Positions 1 to 8,471 are shown, counted from the first letter of the stretch. The stretch: DNA of 32,709 nucleotides from Alphaproteobacteria bacterium (GCA_027488965.1 JAIYAO010000188.1:1-32709), one strand, 5' to 3'. The notes: generated from the sequence alone by a model not told the origin. A program made the numbers and translations.

Positions 1-2
1 AC

Positions 3-596
3 ATCGTCGACAACTGCTATGACTCGGCCAGCTTCCCGAACTCGTTCTGCGGTCTCTTCACGCGGGGAACGAACGGCGGCTTCAACTTCCTGCAGCAGAC
101 GCAGGTGAACTTCGGCTCCATCGAGGCCGAAGGCGTGGACGCCGCGGCGGCCTACCGCTTCGCCCTCGGCCAGAACGACTTCAACATCCGCGTCTCGGTG
201 TCCAAGCAGGAGAAGCTCGACTTCTTCTTCGATCCGGGCGATCCGACCGCGGTCGATCCGGAACTCGGCGAAATCTTCCGTCCGGAGTGGGGCGGCAACT
301 TCTTCGCCGACTGGAAGCGCGGGCCGATCCGCCTCGGCTACCACATGCAGTACATCGGCGAGCAGCTGCTGCGCGGGGCCGAGATCGAAACCTTCGAGAC
401 CACCTTCGGCGCTGCGGCGATGGCGGAGGAGGTGTACCTCCACGACGTCAACGCCCGCTTCGACATCAGCGAGAAGCTCTACCTCTTCGGCGGCGTGCAG
501 AACGTCACCGACGAGACGCCCTACGTCACCGAGTTCTCGTACCCCACGGGGCCGCGCGGCCGGTACTTCTTCATCGGTGCGCAAGCCCGGTTCTGA
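3..596 (+). CDS. TonB-dependent receptor, C-terminal part (5' end outside window)
   Basis: The reading frame is open from the first complete codon at 3 to TGA at 594-596, so only the last 197 residues are present. They show the C-terminal half of an outer-membrane beta-barrel: alternating amphipathic strands, a V-D-N-C-Y-D motif near the start followed by a second Cys about ten residues on (a cysteine-containing loop common in TonB receptors of Caulobacterales and sphingomonads), the late-barrel pattern L-F-G-G-V-Q-N-V-T-D-E, then P-Y-V, and a terminal aromatic R-F, the usual outer-membrane insertion signal. Such receptors import siderophores, vitamins or oligosaccharides using TonB/ExbBD energy. 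The substrate cannot be read because plug and N-terminus are missing. A strong terminator follows, so this is the end of its transcript. Confidence 0.9.
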   Translation: MVDNCYDSASFPNSFCGLFTRGTNGGFNFLQQTQVNFGSIEAEGVDAAAAYRFALGQNDFNIRVSVSKQEKLDFFFDPGDPTAVDPELGEIFRPEWGGNFFADWKRGPIRLGYHMQYIGEQLLRGAEIETFETTFGAAAMAEEVYLHDVNARFDISEKLYLFGGVQNVTDETPYVTEFSYPTGPRGRYFFIGAQARF

Positions 597-620
597 TCCT
601 GTAGGCAAGACTCAGGAAAG

Positions 621-652
621 CGCCGTCCCGGACCCCCGGGGCGGCGTTTTTC
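621..652 (+). terminator. Rho-independent terminator of the TonB receptor gene
   Basis: CGCCGTCCC (621-629) can pair with GGGGCGGCG (638-646) through a GC-rich 9-bp stem with one G-T wobble, and TTTTT plus CTTT follow directly. The hairpin starts 25 bases after the receptor stop codon. Confidence 0.85.
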
Positions 653-732
653 TTTGCGCCGGTGCAAGCGGAACCCGATCCGTGGTATGCGGTGCGAGAG
701 CCCGAGGGACGCGCCGTTTGAGGAGTGTACCA

Positions 733-1143
733 ATGACCATCAGGACAATCATCGCCGCCACGCTCGCCCTCGGGCTGGGCGCGTGCGCCACCGCGGAAGA
801 GGCCGCCGACACTGCCGCAGAGCTGCCCGTGGCCTACACCGTCATCAACGACGACGCGTCCATCGCCTTCGCGTCCAGCGCGATCCGCACGTTCCGCCCC
901 GGCGCGGAGCGCACGCTGCTGCTGGAGACCAACAGCGGCCGCTGGTATCGCGCCACGCTGGAAGGGAACTGCAAGAGCGAGGTGCGCTGGCGCCAGGCCA
1001 TCGCCATCGCGCCGGGCGCCGCAGACCGCTTCGACCGCTTCTCCGCGGTGCTCGTGGGCGGGCGCCGCTGCCAGGTCTCGGCGCTCGACGAGATCGCCGA
1101 TCCCGACGCGCCGGCAGCCCCCGCCACGGCGCCGAAGACGTAA
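733..1143 (+). CDS. Small lipoprotein, DUF6491-like
   Basis: 136 residues. The start ATG at 733 is chosen because GAGGAG lies at 720-725 and the N-terminus is then a short lipoprotein signal: a hydrophobic stretch ending in the lipobox L-G-A-C with Cys18. The mature part is a small domain with R-W-Y-R, a Cys in E-G-N-C, R-F-D-R-F-S and a late R-R-C. This pattern resembles the DUF6491 family of alphaproteobacterial lipoproteins, whose function is unknown. The two conserved cysteines in the domain could form a disulfide in the periplasm. The C-terminus is a low-complexity Pro/Ala tail. It is a monocistronic unit after the receptor terminator and is followed by a REPIN-like repeat. The family call is from memory of the motif, not a search. 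Confidence 0.75.
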   Translation: MTIRTIIAATLALGLGACATAEEAADTAAELPVAYTVINDDASIAFASSAIRTFRPGAERTLLLETNSGRWYRATLEGNCKSEVRWRQAIAIAPGAADRFDRFSAVLVGGRRCQVSALDEIADPDAPAAPATAPKT

Positions 1144-1147
1144 CACC

Positions 1148-1214
1148 GGAGCAGGGGCGACCCCGCCCCTGCACCCATGCCGCCCCGGGGCGCGGACGAG
1201 GTCGTCCGCGCTCC
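1148..1214. repeat. REPIN-like element (two inverted REP hairpins)
   Basis: First arm at 1148-1172: GGA, then a 9-bp stem around an A-CC-C centre. After about 19 bases comes an inverted second arm at 1191-1214: GCGGACGA-GG-TCGTCCGC followed by GCTCC. The second arm is nearly identical to the arms beside the RAYT transposase at 6253. The first arm differs in sequence but keeps the pairing. It lies between the lipoprotein stop and the next gene. Confidence 0.75.
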
Positions 1215-1242
1215 ATGGCTTTCACACCCCCAGGACCCACCC

Positions 1243-1554
1243 ATGATCCTCGTGCAGGGCACAGCCCGGCTTCACCCTGACGACATCCCCGCCATGCGCG
1301 CCGCCGCCGGCCCCATGGTGGCCGCGTCCCGCGCGGAGGCCGGGTGCCTCGCCTACGCCTATGCGGAGGATGTGATCGAGCCCGGCCTGCTGCACGTGGT
1401 GGAGCGCTGGGCCGACCAGGCGGCCCTCGACGCGCACTTCGCCACGCCGCACATGGCCGCGTTCAACACCGCCCTCGCGCAGGCCCGCGTGCTGGGGATC
1501 ACCGTCACCGCCTTCGAGGTGCACGGCGAGCGGCTGCTGGTGGGCGGCGGCTGA
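1243..1554 (+). CDS. ABM-superfamily (antibiotic biosynthesis monooxygenase-like) protein
   Basis: 103 residues from ATG at 1243, a full-length single ABM domain (dimeric ferredoxin-like fold). The pattern fits the family: an N-terminal strand (V-Q-G-T-A-R-L), a first helix with A-S-R-A-E-A-G-C-L, the strand-turn Y-A-E-D, a strand V-V-E-R-W, then D-Q-A-A-L-D-A-H-F and the helix beginning P-H-M-A-A-F. These small proteins range from quinol monooxygenases to heme-degrading or purely structural members, so substrate and even enzymatic activity are unknown. The gene stands alone, 28 bases after a REPIN-like repeat. It converges on the next gene (stop codons 12 bases apart). In-frame alternative starts upstream would run through the repeat and are not favoured. 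Confidence 0.85.
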   Translation: MILVQGTARLHPDDIPAMRAAAGPMVAASRAEAGCLAYAYAEDVIEPGLLHVVERWADQAALDAHFATPHMAAFNTALAQARVLGITVTAFEVHGERLLVGGG

Positions 1555-1566
1555 GCGCCGGCCCGC

Positions 1567-2262
1567 TCAGCTGACGGGCGTGACTTCGCACTTGTCGGTG
1601 ACCAGCACGGCCTGGCCGTTGGCGGCGATGGCCCCGCGCGGCACGTCCAGCGACACGCGCAGGAACGGCGACGCCGCCGCCGGCGTCAGCACCGACACCA
1701 CCGCGCCCGGCGTGCCGCTGGCCAGCGTGGCGTCGTTGACCGGCGTGGCGGCGGCGTAGGAGGAAGCGCCGGCGAAGATGCTGACGCGCGTGGCGGGGGC
1801 GCCCACCGTCAGCGCCGTGCATTCCACCAGATAGCGCCGTCCGGCCGTGGCCTTGATGATCACGTCGATGGCGCCCTGGGGCGCGAACTCGTCAGGGTAG
1901 GCCAGCACGATCACCGAGCCGTCGAACACGTCCGACACGCCCAGCGTGGCGTTCAGCCAGGCCTTGTCCGCCGCGTACGGCGCGCGGGGGCTGACGGTGG
2001 TGGTGGCGCCGAGCGTGGCGCCGGCGGCGCCCGCGGCGGCCAGCGCTGCGGCGCGCAGGGCGGGGGTGCGGGTGCTGGTGCGGAAGCTGGCGCGGGCGCG
2101 GGCGATGAGCGCCTTCTCGGCGGCGTCGATCTGCTGGGGCGTGACCGCGGCGGGCGCGCGCGCCTGGGCGGCGGGGGCCTTGGCCGGGGCGGGCTGGGCC
2201 ATGGCGGCGCCGGGTGCGCCGAGCAGGCAGGCGGCGGCGAACAGGATGGCGACAGGCTTCAT
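1567..2262 (-). CDS. Secreted protein of unknown function
   Basis: 231 residues with a clear Sec signal peptide: M-K-P-V, a hydrophobic core, and a likely cleavage after A-M-A before Q. The next 30 residues are Ala/Pro-rich (linker or low complexity), followed by a helical segment with A-A-E-K-A-L and then a beta-rich region. Two cysteines (in V-E-C-T and D-K-C-E) may form a disulfide in the periplasm. I recognise no family. It is transcribed alone, divergently from the chorismate mutase gene and convergent with the ABM gene. The signal peptide and G/C-ending codon use support it as a real gene; the role is unknown. Confidence 0.75.
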   Translation of the reverse strand: MKPVAILFAAACLLGAPGAAMAQPAPAKAPAAQARAPAAVTPQQIDAAEKALIARARASFRTSTRTPALRAAALAAAGAAGATLGATTTVSPRAPYAADKAWLNATLGVSDVFDGSVIVLAYPDEFAPQGAIDVIIKATAGRRYLVECTALTVGAPATRVSIFAGASSYAAATPVNDATLASGTPGAVVSVLTPAAASPFLRVSLDVPRGAIAANGQAVLVTDKCEVTPVS

Positions 2263-2293
2263 GGATTTCCCCTCGTTGGCCGGGCCTTGGTTC

Positions 2294-2315
2294 CATTACG
2301 GGTCCGGAACGTCAA
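2294..2315 (-). promoter_or_regulatory. Candidate promoter of the secreted-protein gene
   Basis: On the minus strand TTGACG (2310-2315) is a good -35 hexamer of the Caulobacter housekeeping type. Eleven bases on is TAATGG, a weak -10 at the short spacing those promoters allow. The start codon is at 2262. Only the -35 is convincing. Confidence 0.3.
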
Positions 2316-2369
2316 GCCGCGACCACGCGCCGGCTTGCCCGCCCGGCCATCTCCCGCCACTGAAGGCCC

Positions 2370-2687
2370 ATGAAACCCGGCCCCGCCTTCGCCGCGCCCG
2401 CCCCCGAGGCGTGCCAGTCCATGACCGACGTGCGCGCCGGCGTCGACGAGATCGACCGCCTGCTCGTGGCCCTGATCGCCCGCCGGCAGGGCTACATGGA
2501 CGCCGCCGCCCGCATCAAGCAGACCCGCGCCGCCGTTAGGGACGAAGCCCGCATCCAGCAGGTGCTCGACAACGTCCGCGCGGAAGCGGAGGGCGCAGGG
2601 CTGTCGTGGGCGATCGCGGAGCCCGTGTGGCGCACGATGATGGAAGCGTGCATCGCGTACGAGTTCGAGAAATGGGACGCGAAGTAG
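2370..2687 (+). CDS. Chorismate mutase, AroQ class, PchB-like
   Basis: 105 residues, all-helical AroQ fold. The order C-Q-S-M-T-D-V-R then D-E-I-D-R, A-R-R-Q-G-Y-M, R-I-K and finally F-E-K-W resembles PchB (isochorismate pyruvate lyase with chorismate mutase activity) and the single-domain mutases related to it. The arginines of D-V-R and A-R-R and the Lys of R-I-K correspond to expected active-site positions. By eye, the Gln that PchB carries near its C-terminal K-Y-W appears as Glu here, a substitution also known in yeast chorismate mutase. The likely reaction is chorismate to prephenate (Phe/Tyr synthesis); the lyase reaction is less likely without salicylate genes nearby. The aminotransferase 2.3 kb downstream could act on prephenate. 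The start at 2370 keeps the family N-terminal Cys; ATG 2418 would remove it. Confidence 0.85.
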   Translation: MKPGPAFAAPAPEACQSMTDVRAGVDEIDRLLVALIARRQGYMDAAARIKQTRAAVRDEARIQQVLDNVRAEAEGAGLSWAIAEPVWRTMMEACIAYEFEKWDAK

Positions 2688-2714
2688 GCCCCGAGCGCCG
2701 ACGAATTCGTCTGC

Positions 2715-2802
2715 GGGACCACCGGCTTCCAGCCGGCAACAGCGTCACACGATCACAGACCGCGCCTGCCACGCACCATGCCGGCTGGAGGCCGGCGGTC
2801 CC
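2715..2802. repeat. 88-bp inverted-repeat element, second palindrome family
   Basis: A 23-base arm at 2715-2737 (GGGACCACCGGCTTCC...) is repeated inverted at 2780-2802 with two mismatches, 42 bases apart. Each arm also contains its own CCGGC/GCCGG hairpin, so the element has REPIN-like architecture but a sequence unrelated to the RAYT-linked family. It fills most of the 232-base gap between chorismate mutase and the DUF533 gene. Confidence 0.7.
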
Positions 2803-2919
2803 GGTCGGGAGCGGGCCGCACGAACGCCCCATGACACCCCCGCCCATTTGCGTTCGCGGCCATCCGCGCTACACACCGCGCCGCCTGGGCGGGCTGTTCG
2901 AAGGGTCGGACACATACCA

Positions 2920-3621
2920 ATGATCGACGCAGACAAGATTCTGAAGGCGCTGCAGACCGATCCGGCTGCGGCGCTGCGTGATCTGGGCGGCCAGCTGCGC
3001 GCCGCCGGCGGCGACATGGCCGAGCGGCTGAAGACCGATCCCGACGCGCGCAACGCCGCCATGATCGGGGCAGGCGGGCTTGCGGCCGGGATGCTGGCGG
3101 GCGCTGCGGCGCCGCGGTTCACCGGCGCGCTGGCGCGGCTGGGCGGTGTCGCCGCGCTGGGCGGGCTCGCCTACTACGCCTGGAAGCGCCACGAGGCCGG
3201 CAAGGCCGGTCAGGCCGTGGCCCCGGCGGACGAGATCGCGCCCCCGCCCGCAGGCTTTCTGCCGCTGGAAGGGCCGGGCCGGGAGGCCATCGCACGGCTC
3301 ACCCTCAAGGCCATGATCAATGCCGCCAAGGCCGACGGCCAGATCGACAGCGACGAGAAGGCCCGCCTGTTCGACCGGCTGGGGCAGGTGGACCTGTCGC
3401 CCGCGGAGCGCGACTTCCTGTTCGACGAACTGGCCCGGCCCATGGACACCGACGGGCTGGTGGCGGAGGCGGTGACGCCGGCGGTGGCGGCGCAGGTCTA
3501 TGCCGCCTCGCTTCTGGTGATCGACCCGGACCGGCCGGCGGAGCGGGCCTACCTTGAGGCGCTGGCCGAACGCCTCGGCGTCTCGCCCGCGCTCGCCGCC
3601 GAAATCCGCGCCGCCGCCTGA
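2920..3621 (+). CDS. DUF533 / TerB-like inner-membrane protein
   Basis: 233 residues from ATG at 2920. An upstream in-frame extension to 2848 lacks coding character and is rejected. Residues 1-40 are a short charged helical region. Residues about 45-92 are Gly/Ala-rich with two weak membrane segments ending in Y-Y-A-W-K-R-H. After a Pro-rich linker, residues about 120-233 form an all-helical domain with K-A-M-I-N-A-A-K-A-D-G-Q-I-D and E-K-A-R-L-F. The A-D-G-x-I-D-x-x-E motif is the TerB-like acidic signature, and the whole resembles the DUF533 family (YebE in E. coli). TerB-like domains are linked to metal binding and envelope stress, but no precise role is known. It is monocistronic. Confidence 0.85.
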   Translation: MIDADKILKALQTDPAAALRDLGGQLRAAGGDMAERLKTDPDARNAAMIGAGGLAAGMLAGAAAPRFTGALARLGGVAALGGLAYYAWKRHEAGKAGQAVAPADEIAPPPAGFLPLEGPGREAIARLTLKAMINAAKADGQIDSDEKARLFDRLGQVDLSPAERDFLFDELARPMDTDGLVAEAVTPAVAAQVYAASLLVIDPDRPAERAYLEALAERLGVSPALAAEIRAAA

Positions 3622-3742
3622 GCGCCGCCGCGATGATCCGCCCCGTTCCGGCCGCAACCGCGCCATGCTGACGTGGCCCGTGGCGTGCATGGCGCGTGAA
3701 TGTTAATCCATCTTCGTCCCGCCCCCCGGAGCCTTTGACCCG

Positions 3743-4810
3743 ATGCGCTGGTTCGCCGCGATCCTGGCTGTGCTCCTCCTCGTGGTGGGGGCGTTGTTCG
3801 GGGTCGGCTACTTCTTCCTGCCCAGCGCCATGACCGTGGAGCGCCAGGCGCTGATCGCGCGCCCGCGCGCGACGGTCTACGCCCTGCTCGACAATCTTCG
3901 CACGTTCAGCGAGTGGTCGCCGTGGAGCGCGTCCGATCCGGAGGCGGTCTATACGTTCGAAGGGGAATCCGGCGTCGGCCAGTCCGCCGAATGGGTGACC
4001 AAGGGCGGCATCGGGCCGGGGTCGCAGACCATCGTGCGCTCCGTGGAAAACCAGCGCGTGGAGACCGTGCTCGATCTCGGCCAGCGCGGCGCGCCGAAGA
4101 TGGTGTGGGCGGTGGAGAAGAACCCCGCCGGCGCCCGCGTGACGTGGGCCATGACATCGGACTGCTCGCGCAACCCGATCTATGTGCCATGCCGCTACAT
4201 GAACCTCATGACGCGCCAGATGCTGGAGGCCGATTTCGAGAGCGGGCTCGAACGCCTCAAGGCGCTGGCCGAGCAGCTGCCGCCGGTGGACTTCGAACCG
4301 CTGGAGCCGGAATTCCTGCAGGCGGAGCCCATGGCGTACGCCTTCGTGGAGAACGACGTCACCCGCGACGCAACGCCCGAAGGGGCAAGCCCCGAGAAGC
4401 TCGCCGAGCTCGACGCCACCTACAGCACCCGCGTGCGCACGGCGATCGACGAGTCCCTGCTCGTGGTGCAGCAGCGCCTGACGGATGCGGGTGCGGCGGT
4501 CTCGGGCCCGCCGGTGATGGTCACCGTGTCGTCCGACTCCGACCGGCTCGTCTTCCGCGTGGGCTATCCCTTCACCGGCGCCACGCCCGCCGCCGATCCC
4601 CGCGTCGCCATCGGCCAGACGCCGTCGGGCCGGGCGCTGCGGTTCGTGCACACGGGGCCCGCGCAGGCCATGCGCAACACCTACGTGATGATCGGCGCCT
4701 ACCTCGCCGCGCACCGCATCCAGGCCGCCGGCGGCCCGTGGGAAATCCACGTCCAGCCCAACGGCGACCTCGCCGCCCAGAAGCGCGAGATCTACATCCC
4801 GATCAAATAG
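3743..4810 (+). CDS. Membrane-anchored SRPBCC domain fused to GyrI-like effector-binding domain
   Basis: 355 residues. Residues 5-27 are one hydrophobic membrane segment or uncleaved signal. Residues about 32-175 form an SRPBCC (polyketide cyclase/START-like) domain with the pattern V-Y-A-L-L-D-N-L-R-T-F-S-E-W-S-P-W and later G-S-Q-T-I-V and V-T-W-A. Residues about 205-355 resemble a GyrI-like small-molecule-binding domain (T-R-V-R-T-A-I-D-E, then G-Y-P-F and H-T-G-P). SRPBCC-GyrI fusions with a single N-terminal anchor are known but uncharacterised; both domains bind hydrophobic ligands. The gene stands alone, 121 bases after the DUF533 gene, with GGAG at 3728 somewhat far from the ATG. Topology and ligand are unknown. 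Confidence 0.85.
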   Translation: MRWFAAILAVLLLVVGALFGVGYFFLPSAMTVERQALIARPRATVYALLDNLRTFSEWSPWSASDPEAVYTFEGESGVGQSAEWVTKGGIGPGSQTIVRSVENQRVETVLDLGQRGAPKMVWAVEKNPAGARVTWAMTSDCSRNPIYVPCRYMNLMTRQMLEADFESGLERLKALAEQLPPVDFEPLEPEFLQAEPMAYAFVENDVTRDATPEGASPEKLAELDATYSTRVRTAIDESLLVVQQRLTDAGAAVSGPPVMVTVSSDSDRLVFRVGYPFTGATPAADPRVAIGQTPSGRALRFVHTGPAQAMRNTYVMIGAYLAAHRIQAAGGPWEIHVQPNGDLAAQKREIYIPIK

Positions 4811-4877
4811 GCGCGTTTGAAGCCCGCCCGCGCCGTGGCGGTCCGGGATCTCATTCGTGCGTGCGCCGCGAACGGGC

Positions 4878-4906
4878 TCCCGGCTCTCCGCTGCGCTGCG
4901 GCCGGG

Positions 4907-4907
<1 letters not shown>
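4878..4907. repeat. Hairpin repeat with CCGGGATGACA edge
   Basis: TCCCGGC (4878-4884) pairs with GCCGGGA (4901-4907); the interior contains CCGC...GCGG. The sequence resembles a dispersed intergenic element common in alphaproteobacteria that ends in CCGGGATGACA. Only one copy is in this window, so dispersion is from general knowledge. Confidence 0.45.
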
Positions 4908-6174
<1,267 letters not shown>

Positions 6175-6177
6175 TCC

Positions 6178-6243
6178 GGAGCGCGGACGACCTCGTCCGC
6201 GTCAACTTTCGACGACGTGCGTGGACGGGGTCGTCCACGCTCC
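6178..6243. repeat. REPIN upstream of the RAYT gene
   Basis: First arm: GGAGC then GCGGACGA-CC-TCGTCCGC (6183-6200). A 19-base spacer follows (6202-6220), then the inverted arm GTGGACGG-GG-TCGTCCAC ending GCTCC (6221-6243). The arms begin GGAGC and end GCTCC as mirror images. The downstream REPIN has a spacer identical at 15 of 19 bases. Confidence 0.85.
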
Positions 6244-6252
6244 GGGGTGGTG

Positions 6253-6762
6253 ATGCGCAAGCGCCTTCCTCACGTGGATGCGCCGGGGCACGTGCAGCAC
6301 ATCGTGTTCTGCGTGCGCGGAGCCTTCACCGCCGCGTTGCCGAACGCCCCGGACCGGATCGACGTTGCGGACCGCGCGCTGGATGAAAGTCAGATTGGTC
6401 GTATTCTTCTGGGCCACGCGGCCGACGCCGTTCTCCGTGTCCTCTTGTTCGGCATCCCCGATCAGTATCGCCTGCACGCGTGGTGCGTGATGCCGAACCA
6501 TGTGCATGCCCTTGTCGCGCCGAACCCGGGCATTCCAGCGCCATTGATTGTCCAGCGGTGGAAATCGATCTCGGCGCGGGCGGTGAACCGATTGCTCGAC
6601 CGTGACGGCGCACTGTGGCAGGCCAATTACTTTGATCGTTACATGCGCGATGAGGCGCAGTTGACGGCGACTGCGGAATACATCGAGCGCAATCCAGTGG
6701 TGGCAGGGCTGGTCGAAAGGCCCTGCGACTGGCGCTGGTCTTCTGCCTGGATGGACGTGTGA
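6253..6762 (+). CDS. REP-associated tyrosine transposase (RAYT, IS200/Y1 superfamily)
   Basis: 169 residues from ATG 6253; GTG at 6247 and 6250 are in-frame alternatives, and the REPIN ends 9 bases before the ATG. The frame holds the Y1 HUH nuclease signature: M-P-N-H-V-H-A-L-V (the H-V-H pair binds metal) and the downstream helix W-Q-A-N-Y-F-D-R-Y with a candidate nucleophilic Tyr, followed by Y-I-E-R-N-P-V-V-A-G-L-V, typical of RAYTs. The N-terminal H-V-Q-H-I-V-F-C-V-R-G also fits. RAYTs nick and join REP hairpins as single strands and spread them through the chromosome. It is complete with no frameshift. Its codons are less GC-biased than neighbours (for example ATT, TTG, TTT), suggesting acquisition. 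Confidence 0.92.
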   Translation: MRKRLPHVDAPGHVQHIVFCVRGAFTAALPNAPDRIDVADRALDESQIGRILLGHAADAVLRVLLFGIPDQYRLHAWCVMPNHVHALVAPNPGIPAPLIVQRWKSISARAVNRLLDRDGALWQANYFDRYMRDEAQLTATAEYIERNPVVAGLVERPCDWRWSSAWMDV

Positions 6763-6763
6763 G

Positions 6764-6788
6764 GCATGGACGAGGTCGTCCATGCTCC
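6764..6788. repeat. Solitary REP hairpin
   Basis: CATGGACGA-GG-TCGTCCATG (6765-6784) is a perfect 9-bp stem with a two-base GG centre followed by CTCC. It starts 2 bases after the RAYT stop and has the polarity of the second arm of a REPIN. Confidence 0.8.
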
Positions 6789-6853
6789 GGAGCTCGGACG
6801 ACCTCGTTCGCGTACACTTTCGAGGACCTGCGCTGACGAGGTTGTCCACGCTC
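6789..6853. repeat. REPIN downstream of the RAYT gene
   Basis: First arm: GGAGCT then CGGACGA-CC-TCGTTCG (6795-6810, one G-T wobble). The 19-base spacer (6813-6831) resembles that of the upstream REPIN. The second arm (6832-6853) has two mispairs, so it looks partly decayed. It ends 5 bases before the stop codon of the minus-strand acyl-CoA ligase. Confidence 0.8.
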
Positions 6854-6857
6854 CCGC

Positions 6858-8471
6858 TCAATCCGCCGCGGGCAGGCGCTTGCGCAGTTCCGCCTTCGCC
6901 ACCTTCTCCAGCGTGCTGCGCGGCAGTTCGGGCACGAGGAGGATCTGGCGCGGGCGTTTGAAGTCCGCGAGTTGCGCGGCGCACGCCGCGCGGATCGCCT
7001 GGCAGAGCGGGGTATCGCCGTCGAGCGGCAGGCCGGGCGCGGGGATCACGAACGCCACCGGCACCTCGTCGAGCATGCGGTGCTTCTGGGCGACGACCGC
7101 GCATTCCTGCACGCCGGGCACAAGCGCGATCACGCGCTCCACCTCGGACGCTGCGACGTTTTCGCCGCCCACCTTGAGCATGTCCTTGTCGCGGTCCGCG
7201 AAGGTGATTTCGCCATCGGCGTCGAGCGTCACGCGGTCGCCGGTGATGAACCAGCCGTCCGGCGTGAAGCTGTCGACCATGGCCTGCGGGTTGTCGAGGT
7301 ATTCGGCGAACATCTGGATGCCGCGCGCGCCGCGGCATTGCAGATGCCCTGTTTCACCGGGCTCCACGGGCGTGACGAGATCGTCGCGCATCACGCGGAT
7401 GTCGTAGCCGGCGGCAGGGCGGCCCGTGGACATCGACCGGTTGGGCATGAGCGCATCGCCGACGACGCCCTGGCTCACGGTCTCGGTCATGCCCCACCAG
7501 CCGATGGTGCGCACGCCGAAGTGCGCGTCGAACGGCGGTTCGTTCGCGGCGAAGCCGAACATCCGGTACTGATGCTTCGGCAGCTCCTGCTCCATCAGCG
7601 CCTTCACAAAGAACGGGATCATCGACGCCCACGTGCAGCCGTTGCGCAGCGACACGTCCCACCAGCGGCGCGCCGAGAACTTCGGCTGCAGCACCACCGT
7701 GCCGCCCGCCCACATGGCCGGCAGGATCGAATAGGTGCGCGCGTTGGTGTGAAACGTCGGCATCGCCGCCATGTGCACGTCGGCGGCGGTGAGGCCTTGG
7801 TTGAACGCGGACGCACGCGCGCCCCACAGCGCATTGCCCTGCGTCCACAGCACGCCCTTCGGGCGCGATGTGGTGCCTGAGGTGTACTGCACCGATCCCG
7901 GCCGCCACGGATCGGCGTCGAGGCGCGGCAGATCGGCGGGATCGGCGTCGATGGCGGAGAAGTTCGCGTCGCGCCCGGGGCGCAGGTTTGCCGGTGGCGC
8001 TCCGCCGTCGGCGAGGTGATCGGTGACGGCCAGCCAGCGCAGGTTCTTGGCGTTCTGCGCCACGGTCTCGGCGAGCTCGGGTTGCGTGATCGCAGCGACT
8101 GCGTTGCAGTGCGCGGCGAAATACTCAAGCTCGGCGCCGGCAGAGCGCGTATTGGTGGTGACCACGACGGCGCCCAGACGCGCGCACGCGAACCAGAGGA
8201 ACTCAAGCTCCGGCGAATTGTCGAGCTGCACCAGCACCCGGTCGCCCGCCTTCACCCCGCGCGCCGCTAGGCCCGCCGCCACCCGCAGCACACGGTTCCT
8301 GAATTCACCGTAGGTCCATGATTGGCGTTCGCCCTCGAACGGCTCCCAGACGAGGAACGGATGGTCGCGCCGGGTATGGGCGCGCATGTCCAGCAGCCAG
8401 CTGAGATCGCGCCCGGCGAAGGGATGGACCATGCGACCGCGCGCGTCGGTCGGCGTGAACGGCTGCGGCAT
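6858..8471 (-). CDS. AMP-forming acyl-CoA synthetase/ligase
   Basis: 537 residues, a full ANL-superfamily ligase that activates a carboxylic acid as acyl-adenylate and transfers it to CoA. Motifs in order: Y-T-S-G-T-T-S-R-P-K-G (phosphate loop), W-W-G-M-T-E-T (A5), G-W-F-I-T-G-D-R (A7 Asp), D-R-D-K-D-M-L-K-V-G-G-E-N (A8 hinge), and T-L-E-K-V-A-K near the C-terminus. The usual Gly before the catalytic Lys (G-K) is Glu here; CaiC-like ligases have a similar E-K. Overall it resembles the carnitine/crotonobetaine (CaiC) and FadD-like group, but the substrate cannot be read. It is followed on the same strand by no close gene and ends against the REPIN at 6853. Confidence 0.88.
   Translation of the reverse strand: MPQPFTPTDARGRMVHPFAGRDLSWLLDMRAHTRRDHPFLVWEPFEGERQSWTYGEFRNRVLRVAAGLAARGVKAGDRVLVQLDNSPELEFLWFACARLGAVVVTTNTRSAGAELEYFAAHCNAVAAITQPELAETVAQNAKNLRWLAVTDHLADGGAPPANLRPGRDANFSAIDADPADLPRLDADPWRPGSVQYTSGTTSRPKGVLWTQGNALWGARASAFNQGLTAADVHMAAMPTFHTNARTYSILPAMWAGGTVVLQPKFSARRWWDVSLRNGCTWASMIPFFVKALMEQELPKHQYRMFGFAANEPPFDAHFGVRTIGWWGMTETVSQGVVGDALMPNRSMSTGRPAAGYDIRVMRDDLVTPVEPGETGHLQCRGARGIQMFAEYLDNPQAMVDSFTPDGWFITGDRVTLDADGEITFADRDKDMLKVGGENVAASEVERVIALVPGVQECAVVAQKHRMLDEVPVAFVIPAPGLPLDGDTPLCQAIRAACAAQLADFKRPRQILLVPELPRSTLEKVAKAELRKRLPAAD

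Larger units (their letters stand above)
6178..6853. mobile_element. RAYT transposase locus bracketed by REPINs
   Basis: The transposase gene (6253-6762) has one REPIN immediately upstream (6178-6243) and a solitary REP plus a REPIN immediately downstream (6764-6853). The same hairpin family also occurs at 1148 and 9441. This is the standard arrangement of a domesticated REP-associated tyrosine transposase and its non-autonomous repeats. No target-site duplication or insertion-sequence ends are visible, so it is probably vertically maintained, not an active IS. Confidence 0.8.

Noticed and set aside
6178-6853. Interpretation of the repeats around the transposase as insertion-sequence terminal inverted repeats
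   Set aside because: The repeats are self-contained hairpin pairs that also occur alone at 1148 and 9441, which fits REPINs and not IS ends; no target duplication is visible.
6178-6853. CRISPR-like array of palindromic repeats
   Set aside because: Only a few copies, alternating orientation, no regular unique spacers and no cas genes.
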